Below are positions 1-6,365 of a stretch of 8,404 nt of DNA, one piece after another (the first letter of the stretch is position 1; each line of letters starts with the position of its first letter). The stretch is taken from positions 6,819-15,222 of the forward strand of contig DGUE01000147.1 of assembly GCA_002393895.1 (NCBI GenBank). The letters run 5' to 3'. The notes under the pieces are model-generated. The model searched no databases, had not been told where the DNA came from, and worked only from the letters and a program-made list of their open reading frames with translations. The translations under genes were made by a program, and so were the position numbers. Source of the DNA: Bacteroidales bacterium UBA4318 (GTDB lineage: Bacteria > Bacteroidota > Bacteroidia > Bacteroidales > UBA932).

Positions 1-53
1 GCACCTGACTGTTAATCAGGGGGTCCTGGGTTCAAGTCCCCGAGGGGGAGCCA
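1..53 (+). tRNA. tRNA-Asn(GUU), 5' end cut off by window edge
   Basis: The anticodon arm is complete: stem CCTGA (4-8) pairs with TCAGG (16-20) around the loop CTGTTAA, giving anticodon GTT (11-13), which reads asparagine codons. A five-base variable region (21-25) leads to a T arm with the loop TTCAAGT (31-37). The 3' acceptor strand AGGGGGA (43-49), discriminator G50 and an encoded CCA (51-53) follow; a G discriminator is usual for bacterial tRNA-Asn. The D arm and 5' acceptor strand lie before the window. One oddity is a T27/C41 mismatch in the T stem (CTGGG against CCCCG). An intrinsic terminator follows immediately. Confidence 0.95.
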
Positions 54-94
54 AAGCGGACAAATCGTCGGAAACGAAGGTTTGTCCGTTTTCT
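54..94 (+). terminator. Intrinsic terminator of the tRNA-Asn transcript
   Basis: CGGACAAA (57-64) is perfectly complementary to TTTGTCCG (81-88). The stem extends to 11 bp (54-64 with 81-91) if one G-U pair is allowed. The loop is 16 nt and the downstream strand runs into TTTTC-TT. It starts one base after the tRNA CCA, which is where a tRNA terminator is expected. Confidence 0.85.
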
Positions 95-448
95 TATTGT
101 CACAGTATTTCAAGAATCAATTCAAACGCTGGATGGTTATCGCCCGGCACCTGTCGAGAAAAAACGCATTTTCTATACAGGTACCCCCTTTTTACCCCCT
201 ACCTGTCAAGAAAAATGGCCAAAAGCTCTACAGGTCAGCCATTTTTCGGCCTACCTGTAAAGAAAAATGGCCAAAAGCTCTACAGGTCAGCCATTTTTCG
301 GCCTACCTGTAAAGAAAATGGCAAAAAAACTCTACAGGTCTTCTGCATACAACGAAAACGAAGATGAATGGACTACAACTCATTATCAGTATCCTCGGCA
401 TCGAGATTTTTTAATCTTCTTTTTAGGCTGGTAATCCAAAATACTTGC
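95..448. other. Non-coding stretch between tRNA-Asn and the lipoprotein gene
   Basis: No credible gene is seen here. An open frame at 82-312 (+) is largely the translation of the 52-bp repeat and has no promoter or recognisable protein features. The repeat array occupies 149-339. Outside it the sequence is AT-rich and unremarkable, apart from a weak AGATT/AATCT dyad at 404-417 that lacks a proper T tract, so I do not call it a terminator. Confidence 0.6.
149..339. repeat. 52-bp tandem repeat, about 3.7 units, with alternating hairpins
   Basis: ACCTGT recurs at 149, 201, 253 and 305, an exact 52-bp period. Its reverse complement ACAGGT recurs at 177, 230, 282 and 334. Units 201-252 and 253-304 differ at a single base (position 7 of the unit). 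The first unit is diverged after its first ~15 bases, and the last is partial and slightly changed (GAAAATGGC for GAAAAATGGCC). Between units the sequence can fold as TACAGGT-CA-GCC-loop ATTTTTC-GGC-CT-ACCTGTA (229-259 and 281-311). An alternative fold within a unit pairs ACCTGTA with TACAGGT around a TGGCCA-containing loop. No spacers or cas genes are present, so this is not CRISPR. I do not recognise the family; its role is unknown. Confidence 0.9.
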
Positions 449-456
449 TATCTTTG
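449..456 (+). promoter_or_regulatory. Bacteroidetes-type -7 box TATCTTTG for the lipoprotein gene
   Basis: TATCTTTG matches the TAnnTTTG consensus of the Bacteroidetes primary sigma factor. It lies 20 bp before the ATG at 477, implying a leader of roughly 10-15 nt. No clear TTTG -33 box is seen at 19-21 bp spacing; the closest is TTAG at 423-426, 22 bp away. The box also overlaps a GTG at 456, which argues against that codon as the start. Confidence 0.65.
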
Positions 457-476
457 TGGGGCCTTACGGCGCACGC

Positions 477-917
477 ATGTTTAAAAGTTTTTTCAAAAGG
501 AAGTCAATCCTTCCACTCCTCCTTATCCCAGTACTCTTTCTGGGAGCGTGCAGTGCTTTTCCGAAGGAGGAAGAACCCGAATACAGCATCGTAGGCACCT
601 GGGGCATGGTGTCCGGCCTTTACAAGAATGCCAATGGCACGTCTGTCCTCTACGACAGGCTTCACGAGGGCATGTACTACTCCCGCTACGAATTCAGGGA
701 GAACGGCACCCTCATCCAGACCCAGTACCTGGACATAGAGCTGTACGGCAGATACGAGTACGACGAGCCTAACTCCAAGCTCATCTTCGGATGGGAGCCA
801 TTCGATCTGATGTACGACGCGTCGGTGTTCTTTGCCTCAGCAGACGAGATGACCATCACCATCGAAAGCCCCCAGGGAAGCCTGACGCAGGATTTTATCC
901 GGATCGAAGATCAATAA
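477..917 (+). CDS. Small lipoprotein, lipocalin-like fold suspected
   Basis: The product is 146 residues. It begins with a basic stretch (FKSFFKRKS), then a hydrophobic segment ending in the lipobox LGAC, so Cys25 should be lipidated and the mature protein anchored to the envelope. The mature part opens with acidic residues and then IVGTW (38-42), followed by short strand-like segments (YSRYEFRENGTL, YGRYEYDEPNSKLIF, MTITIE). This layout resembles the small lipocalin-like or DUF lipoproteins of Bacteroidales, whose first strand carries G-x-W, but I cannot name the family, and the function is unknown. I chose ATG 477 over the in-frame GTG 456 because the promoter box ends at 456 and the signal peptide fits only from 477. 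The 3' end overlaps the convergent sialidase-like gene by 7 bp, and no terminator is visible at the junction. Confidence 0.85.
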   Translation: MFKSFFKRKSILPLLLIPVLFLGACSAFPKEEEPEYSIVGTWGMVSGLYKNANGTSVLYDRLHEGMYYSRYEFRENGTLIQTQYLDIELYGRYEYDEPNSKLIFGWEPFDLMYDASVFFASADEMTITIESPQGSLTQDFIRIEDQ

Positions 918-2134
918 ACCAATTTCCTGAAATTCTTCACCCGGTGGAAGGTAACGATGTTGCCGTCGTGGGCGGTGCGGGCGGCAAGATCGCCTGAGCG
1001 GCTGACTATGCAGAGGTCGTCGCCGTCCACGATCATTGTCGCATAGTGCCGGGCAGAATGGTCGGAAGGGCCCACGGCAACGAGGCCGGCGAAGGTCCAG
1101 CGCAACAAATCAGGAGAATACGACAGGGCCAGGCGGCGCCGCTCCTGCATAATCCCATCGCTCTGCGAATGCAGAAGCCAGAACAGCCCGGACTCGGAAT
1201 CATACACTATATGGAATTTCAGATGCCCTCCGGGGATGTGCGCGAAGAGCGCCTCCCCTCTCTTGCGGGGCCAGCGGTCGATCAGCAAGGTGCCGTCCGG
1301 CATCTCCCGGCCGCGGAGCATCACGCCGATATCCGGCATGCCGGCATTGGCCCGGGACAGCAGCACCACGGAGCGCCCCAGAGAATCATAGAAAGGCCTT
1401 GACGGATCCAACACCCTCACCACATTCGTTTCCAGCAGGCCGGAATGCCCGTCCCCCTCGAGAGCCATACCCGCTGGGAGGGCGGCCTCCATGGCGGGAT
1501 CGGGGTCATAAAGGGGCGAGAACTTCCAGCTCGAGGCCAGGGTCAGATCTGCAGAAACAGGGGCCTGCATGAGCACAGGGCCAACTCCGGGCCAGGGATG
1601 CCCGTCGGAAATCCACCTCTCGTAGGCCAGGGTCACCTTGCCGTCATACACGTCCACCGAGGTGCAGCTCTGATGCCAGCGGCCCTCCGCGCAAAGCACG
1701 GCAGGAGCGCTCCAGGTCTCCCCGTTATCGTCGCTGCGGCAGATGAGCAGGCGCCGCGAGTGCCCTATCATGTAGAGCGACTCCCCCGCCTTGAAGAGGA
1801 TCTCGTGCATCATGGGGATGCGGGCAGATGTTTCCCGCCAGTGGGCGCCGCGGTCATCGGAAAGGAGAACCCGGATCTGATTGCCGGCCTTGTAGTCCCC
1901 AAAATCGGACCTGGGGCCATCCAGGGCGCCGGTGCCGGGCCCGCCATAATCTACCGCCACAACATAGCGCCCGTCAAAACCCTCCACTATCGCGGGGGTA
2001 TAGAGATAGATGCTGTCCGAGCAGGGCGATGCGGCAATCACCGACTCATCGGCCACCAAATGCGACTGTCCGCCGCAGCAGGCCTGCAAGGCAAGCACCG
2101 CAGCGGCAGACAGCAAGATCAAAACCCTTCTCAT
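911..2134 (-). CDS. Sialidase-superfamily (BNR/Asp-box) lipoprotein
   Basis: This is a 407-residue exported protein with lipobox LQAC (Cys19). It looks like a six-bladed beta-propeller of the sialidase superfamily: two clear Asp boxes, SDDRGAHW (92-99) and SDDNGETW (134-141), and a degenerate one near SPDLLRW (340-346). Glu235 in the segment ETNVV could be an active-site acid. Where true GH33 sialidases carry an R-I-P motif in the first strand, this protein has YTPAIV (45-50), so the first arginine of the triad is missing. Sialidase activity is therefore unproven; another glycoside hydrolase or a binding role is possible. It is the last gene of the operon. Its ATG overlaps the stop of the upstream BACON/DUF4886 gene in an ATGA arrangement, suggesting coupled translation. 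Its own stop overlaps the convergent lipoprotein gene by 7 bp, and I see no terminator. Confidence 0.85.
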   Translation of the reverse strand: MRRVLILLSAAAVLALQACCGGQSHLVADESVIAASPCSDSIYLYTPAIVEGFDGRYVVAVDYGGPGTGALDGPRSDFGDYKAGNQIRVLLSDDRGAHWRETSARIPMMHEILFKAGESLYMIGHSRRLLICRSDDNGETWSAPAVLCAEGRWHQSCTSVDVYDGKVTLAYERWISDGHPWPGVGPVLMQAPVSADLTLASSWKFSPLYDPDPAMEAALPAGMALEGDGHSGLLETNVVRVLDPSRPFYDSLGRSVVLLSRANAGMPDIGVMLRGREMPDGTLLIDRWPRKRGEALFAHIPGGHLKFHIVYDSESGLFWLLHSQSDGIMQERRRLALSYSPDLLRWTFAGLVAVGPSDHSARHYATMIVDGDDLCIVSRSGDLAARTAHDGNIVTFHRVKNFRKLVY

Positions 2135-4254
2135 TGCTTAGGCTTGAAGATGGCAAAGCAGCTCCTCAGGGTCTCCTGTTCGGCATCGGTCAAGTTCGGA
2201 TTTTTTTCCTTGGCCAGATTGAAAGCGCGGTAGTTCCAGCTCCCCCACCAGGCATCGTTCACCACAACAATCGAAGTTGTCACATTGCCAGGGCGGGCAG
2301 AAGAAGCATTCTTTGTAGAAAGATTCGTCCATCCCTCCGGCCTGTATTGATAGCCGCTCTTGAGCACTATCACCGAGCCGTTAGGAATCTGGCTCTTCGC
2401 GAAAATCTGAGTGGCGGCAAACTGCACCAGGTTGGTCGCAGAGCTTCCGTTGGCAGCGCTGGTAACATTCGAACTGCTGGTCGAATTGTAGTACGCCTTG
2501 TTCTCGATAATCAGAGGCACAGCCTCGTAGGCATCCAGCGAATACCCCGCCCCGGTGAACTGAGCCTTCAGTTCGTCGGTCGGATAAATATAATCCGGCT
2601 CGGGTGCGGGAATAGTAGACGTCGTCACCTCGTAAGGCTTCACATAAGCATTCTCCACGGCTTCCTTGATAACCTTTATCTGGTCTGCAGTATACGTATA
2701 GGAAGAAGGCTTGTAGGTGATGCCCTCTATGCTCTTGCCGGTGATCTGGCGGGCCCACATCAGGCCGGTGAGAAGGCGGCCGTTGTTGTAGGACATGTGA
2801 TAGCCGTCACGGGTGATGGTGTCGCCCAGATAACTGGTGCGCAGGTTCTGCACTGCGGTGCCGCTGGGGATCACGAAATCGAAGTCCCCGCGGGTCAGAA
2901 CCTTGGTCTTCACCGCATCCAGGATGGCATTATACATGGTCATCTGGCTCTTCCCATACTTTGCAAAGTCGCTGTGACCGGAGTTGCCCTGGTAGGCCCA
3001 GGTCATGTGCCACATACGCTTTGCGTTGGGGCAGTACCGCTTCACGGCTTCAACCACGGTAGACAGATAAGGCTCGTAACTGTCCGCAATTCCCGAATAG
3101 CCGCTGGCCTGCTGCATGCTCACGAAGTCCCAGTCACGCTCCTTCATGGCGGTAGTGGAAATGTATCCGTTGGTAGAAGTCCATTTGCCGCTGTTGTTTA
3201 CACGGTACTCGTAGGCATTCGCAGAAGAGGTGATATTGTTCGCATGCGTCTGCAGGGTGCATCCGCCTATGTAGAGGTTGCCCAGGAAGACATCCTTGTA
3301 GCCCAACTCCTGCAGAATCTGATAGAGGTACTCCATCGCATCAGTAGAGAAGCTGTTGCCTATGGCGAGGATGTACATCGACTTGGGGGACTTCTGGCTC
3401 ACCTTGAAGCTGGCCTTCTTGTTGAATTCGGCGTTGGAGATGGTCACGGTGCCGGTGCGGGCGTCATCCCCGGTATTGGCGGAAACCGTGAAGTCGAAGC
3501 CCTCGGCAGTGCGGGTGGCGGTAATCCACGAAGGCACCGAAGCGCTGACCTCCAGATTGGTGCTGACCGGAACGGAGAAGGTCTCCCCTGCCACGGGGGC
3601 CCTCCTGTCGGCGACGGTAGCGGAGAATTCAGGCGCCTGGCCGCTCTGGCTGATGCTGATTTCAGCAGACTGGCTCCCGGCCGAAACCAGGATCTTTCCG
3701 GAACGCCCGTGCACGTCTTCGATGCGGGCAACGTTGATAGTCAGGGTGATATCCGACACAGCCTTGACCCCCTCGCCGCTGACGCTGATCCAGGAAGCGG
3801 ATGCATCCTCGACCTTAACACTATAGTCCAGATTGGTCTTGAGCTTGGAGAAATACACTCCTCCGGCATTTCCGACGCTGAACGACGAAGGCTCCACGTT
3901 CAGGAAATCCGCACAGGCCTGGGTCACGTAAACCGTGTCTTTGGCAGTGCCCGCCGCAAAGGCGATGTAGCCGTTCCTGACGGTATAACCGGTGTTTTGG
4001 GTAACGGTCAGTTCCACCGAGCCGGCACCCTTCGCGCCCTTTTCGACAGAGAGGTCCAGCCAGGTAGAAGAAGGCCTGGCAGTCCAGTCGGCATTCGTGG
4101 TGAACACTATATTCTGCTTGCCTCCGGCAATCTCGAAAGACAGGTTCTTGGAACCGTTGATTGTCAGGGAATCCTCCGGAGCGGGGGTTTCGGACTTATT
4201 GCAAGCCAGCGCCACGAGCGCGGCCAAAACAAAAGCTATCTTTTTCATATTCAT
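2131..4254 (-). CDS. BACON-domain lipoprotein with DUF4886 (SGNH-like) domain
   Basis: The 707-residue product has a signal peptide with lipobox ALAC (Cys18). Three consecutive BACON-like modules follow at about residues 31-112, 117-203 and 208-287, each with the W...(N)...R-x-G...Q pattern typical of these carbohydrate- or mucin-associated domains. A DUF4886-type domain runs from about 292 to 540. Its block ILAIGNSFS (295-303) supplies the candidate nucleophile Ser301, and RDGYHMS (482-488) supplies Asp483/His486 of an SGNH hydrolase, so esterase or carbohydrate deacetylase activity is plausible but inferred. The C-terminal ~150 residues (about 555-707) are Ser/Thr/Asn-rich and probably beta-structured; I do not recognise them. 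The start used is the first of two close ATGs (4254 and 4248). It overlaps the mutarotase stop as ATGA. This is the fourth gene of the operon. Confidence 0.9.
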   Translation of the reverse strand: MNMKKIAFVLAALVALACNKSETPAPEDSLTINGSKNLSFEIAGGKQNIVFTTNADWTARPSSTWLDLSVEKGAKGAGSVELTVTQNTGYTVRNGYIAFAAGTAKDTVYVTQACADFLNVEPSSFSVGNAGGVYFSKLKTNLDYSVKVEDASASWISVSGEGVKAVSDITLTINVARIEDVHGRSGKILVSAGSQSAEISISQSGQAPEFSATVADRRAPVAGETFSVPVSTNLEVSASVPSWITATRTAEGFDFTVSANTGDDARTGTVTISNAEFNKKASFKVSQKSPKSMYILAIGNSFSTDAMEYLYQILQELGYKDVFLGNLYIGGCTLQTHANNITSSANAYEYRVNNSGKWTSTNGYISTTAMKERDWDFVSMQQASGYSGIADSYEPYLSTVVEAVKRYCPNAKRMWHMTWAYQGNSGHSDFAKYGKSQMTMYNAILDAVKTKVLTRGDFDFVIPSGTAVQNLRTSYLGDTITRDGYHMSYNNGRLLTGLMWARQITGKSIEGITYKPSSYTYTADQIKVIKEAVENAYVKPYEVTTSTIPAPEPDYIYPTDELKAQFTGAGYSLDAYEAVPLIIENKAYYNSTSSSNVTSAANGSSATNLVQFAATQIFAKSQIPNGSVIVLKSGYQYRPEGWTNLSTKNASSARPGNVTTSIVVVNDAWWGSWNYRAFNLAKEKNPNLTDAEQETLRSCFAIFKPKQ

Positions 4255-5327
4255 TTAGTTCCGAATTCAAATACGCAATGGCTGGTGTAGGTTTCCCCAG
4301 GCACGAGCAGGGCAGAAGGCCACTCGGGCTTGTTGGGAGTGTCGGGGAATTTCTGGGTCTCCAGACAGATGGCGGTGCGATGAGCGTACACTACCCCGCC
4401 CTTGCCGGTGACGGTGCCGTCCAGGAAGTTGCCGGCATACACCTGGATCCCGGGCTCGTCGGTGTAGACTCTCAGCACTATGCCGCTCTCGGGGCTGTAG
4501 AGCTCCGCGGCAACGGTGGAATCATCTCCTTTGGTGTCCAGCACCCAGTTATGGTCGTAGCCGCGGCCGTTCCGCAGCTGCTCGTAATCCGCGTCGATAT
4601 CCTGCCCCACGGGCTTGGGAGTGCGGAAATCCATGGGAGTGCCCTCCACGGGCCAGATCTCTCCGGTGGTCATGAAGGTATCGTCCACGGGAGTAAAGCT
4701 GGAGGCGTTGATGCAGAGCTCGTGGGCGCAGATGGTGTTCGCGGCAGGGTCGCCGGAAAGATTGAAGTATGAATGGTTGGTCATGTTAACCACCGTGGGG
4801 GCATCCGTAGTGGCCTCGTAGCGGATATCCAGCCTGTTGTCGTCGGTGAGGGTAAAGGTCACAAAGGCCGTCACGTTTCCGGGGAAGCCCTGGTCGCCGT
4901 CCGGCGAATCCATCTTCAGCTTCAGGCTATTCTCTGTGTGCTCCACGGCATCGTAGAACTTGTACTGCCATCCCCTTTCGCCGCCATGCAGGCAGTGCCC
5001 GAAGTTGTTGCGGGAGAGCTGATACTTCACTCCGTCGATGGTGATGACGCCGTCCTTGATGCGGTTGGCATAGCGGCCGATGCTGGCCCCGAAGTCGGTC
5101 TGGTTGCGCTCGGGATAATAATCCTTGAGATTATCGAAGCCGAGAACCACGTCGCGAAGACTCCCGTCGCGGTCGGGCGCAAGCAACGAGACTATGCGTC
5201 CGCCGAAGTCGGTGATGCTCACCTCCATGCCGGAGGCGTTCCTGATTGTGTAGAGCTCTGGCGAGCGCCTGCTGCAGGCTGTAGCAGCGAGCAACAAGAC
5301 CAAAGCCGCAAGAAGGATCCTTTTCAT
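4251..5327 (-). CDS. galM: Galactose mutarotase (aldose 1-epimerase), lipoprotein form
   Basis: A 358-residue aldose 1-epimerase that interconverts alpha and beta anomers of galactose or related sugars. Family landmarks are all present and spaced as in characterised GalM: GRYANRI (84-90), HGG with His114, NHSYFNL with His185 (185 being the catalytic acid position), YDHN with Asp258, and the catalytic-base segment LETQ with Glu323 followed by FPDTPN. Unlike cytoplasmic GalM it has a signal peptide and lipobox ATAC (Cys18), so it should act in the periplasm or at the cell surface, as is common for Bacteroidales mutarotases near glycan-degrading enzymes. The start lies 2 nt after the stop of the M23 peptidase gene, and its TGA overlaps the ATG of the next gene. 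It therefore sits in the middle of a coupled operon. Confidence 0.95.
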   Translation of the reverse strand: MKRILLAALVLLLAATACSRRSPELYTIRNASGMEVSITDFGGRIVSLLAPDRDGSLRDVVLGFDNLKDYYPERNQTDFGASIGRYANRIKDGVITIDGVKYQLSRNNFGHCLHGGERGWQYKFYDAVEHTENSLKLKMDSPDGDQGFPGNVTAFVTFTLTDDNRLDIRYEATTDAPTVVNMTNHSYFNLSGDPAANTICAHELCINASSFTPVDDTFMTTGEIWPVEGTPMDFRTPKPVGQDIDADYEQLRNGRGYDHNWVLDTKGDDSTVAAELYSPESGIVLRVYTDEPGIQVYAGNFLDGTVTGKGGVVYAHRTAICLETQKFPDTPNKPEWPSALLVPGETYTSHCVFEFGTK

Positions 5328-5329
5328 AA

Positions 5330-6364
5330 CTATTTAACTCTTAACTTTTTACCTATCCTAAGAGGGGTGGATGCGCTGATGCCGTTCAGTTTGCAGATGG
5401 CAGCCACCGAAGTGTGATACTTGCTGGCGATGCCATAGAGCGTATCGCCGGATTTAACAGTGTGGTACTGGGCCGCAGCCATCTCCTTGGCAATGCGGTC
5501 CGCCTCGGCGCGCTCCTCCTCCTCGGTCTTGTAGATCTCCTCCTCTTCCTCCTCGGATTCTGGGTAATACCTGGAGGTGTTGGAGAGATACTTGCGCTTG
5601 AGCACGAACCAGCCGTGGCGCAGGGTGCCAGTCTCGAAATCTATCAGCCACTGCGGATCGAAGGCAAAGCCCTCGTAGCGCGTCTCGAAGTGCAGATGCG
5701 GGCCGGTGGAGCGCCCGGTAGAGCCTCCGAGGCCTATCACATCCCCCGCGGAAACATAGTCCCCCGGCTCCACCTTGCGGGCGGAAAGATGCGCGTAGGT
5801 GGTCTCCAGGCCGGATGCATGGCGTATCACCACCACATTGCCGTAGCCGCGGTTATACATGGAGCAACGCACGCGGCCGTCGAACGCGGCATACACCGGC
5901 GTGCCAGTAGGAAGGGGCAGGTCCACCCCGGTATGATTGCGGCGCCTGCGCCATCCGAAGGGCGAGAACACCTTGATCTGCCGTGGGCAGCAGAAGCGGC
6001 TGGCGGAGTCGGCCAGGCAGAGGGTCACGCGGTACGGCAGATCCTCCAGCTTGGTGCGGTAGGGATTCATCTCGCCGGAGGTCCAGGCCTTGCGGAAGAC
6101 AGCGCTGTCGGCAAGGGCGCGCAGGTCCCGCTCGTAATGCCAGGTGCCGTCGCTGCAAAGGATGATCTTGACGGCAGGGTCCGAGGTGTCCAGAGTGTCG
6201 TGCACGGCCTTGGCCTTCCCGGGGATGAGGGATTTCACTGGCTTCTTTACCTCGCGCGGCACCAGTTTCTCGGCCTCCTTGAGGCTGAGGCGATGCTCCT
6301 GCGCTCCCACCAGAGACGGCAGAAACGCCAGGGCTGCAATAAGTATCTTCCTGACTCTCAGCAT
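5330..6364 (-). CDS. M23 family peptidoglycan endopeptidase with C-terminal LysM
   Basis: From ATG 6364 the product has 344 residues. Residues 1-21 form a signal peptide (basic start, hydrophobic core, LVGA cleavage region) with no lipobox, so the protein is probably periplasmic. The M23 (lysostaphin-type) domain spans about 130-245, with zinc ligands HTGVD (His144, Asp148) and HLH (His223, His225), plus His192 in AHLS; all are intact, so it should be active on peptidoglycan peptides. An acidic linker rich in Glu (269-285) leads to a LysM domain (300-343; HTVKSGDTLYGIA, LNGI, LRIGKKLRV) for glycan binding. The family usually has LysM at the N-terminus or centre, so its position at the extreme end is a little unusual. 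An in-frame start 54 bp upstream would lie inside the mutase gene and would spoil the signal peptide. One base separates this gene from the mutase stop. Confidence 0.93.
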   Translation of the reverse strand: MLRVRKILIAALAFLPSLVGAQEHRLSLKEAEKLVPREVKKPVKSLIPGKAKAVHDTLDTSDPAVKIILCSDGTWHYERDLRALADSAVFRKAWTSGEMNPYRTKLEDLPYRVTLCLADSASRFCCPRQIKVFSPFGWRRRRNHTGVDLPLPTGTPVYAAFDGRVRCSMYNRGYGNVVVIRHASGLETTYAHLSARKVEPGDYVSAGDVIGLGGSTGRSTGPHLHFETRYEGFAFDPQWLIDFETGTLRHGWFVLKRKYLSNTSRYYPESEEEEEEIYKTEEEERAEADRIAKEMAAAQYHTVKSGDTLYGIASKYHTSVAAICKLNGISASTPLRIGKKLRVK

Positions 6365-6365
6365 C

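Noticed and set aside
22..53. Integration (att) site at the 3' end of tRNA-Asn
   Set aside because: tRNA 3' ends are common targets, but I saw no second copy of this segment in the window and no integrase gene.
82..312. A 76-residue open frame on the plus strand next to the tRNA
   Set aside because: It starts inside the tRNA terminator and its second half is just the translated 52-bp repeat, which reads K-K-N-G-Q-K-L-Y-R-S and then a near copy. It has no promoter box or recognisable domain.
149..339. CRISPR array
   Set aside because: The intervals between repeats are themselves part of the 52-bp repeated unit rather than unique spacers, and there are no cas genes.
404..417. Possible terminator AGATT-TTTT-AATCT
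   Set aside because: The stem is only 5 bp, made mainly of A/T pairs, and there is no transcript to its left that would need it, since the tRNA terminator lies further upstream.
456..476. GTG start 21 bp upstream of the small lipoprotein ATG
   Set aside because: It overlaps the -7 promoter box and would put extra residues before the signal peptide.
1828..4290. An 820-residue open frame on the plus strand
   Set aside because: It lies antisense to the sialidase-like and BACON/DUF4886 genes, whose motifs, signal peptides and coupled starts are convincing. The plus-strand frame is rich in Arg, Gly and His with no domain logic; it is a shadow of GC-rich codon use.
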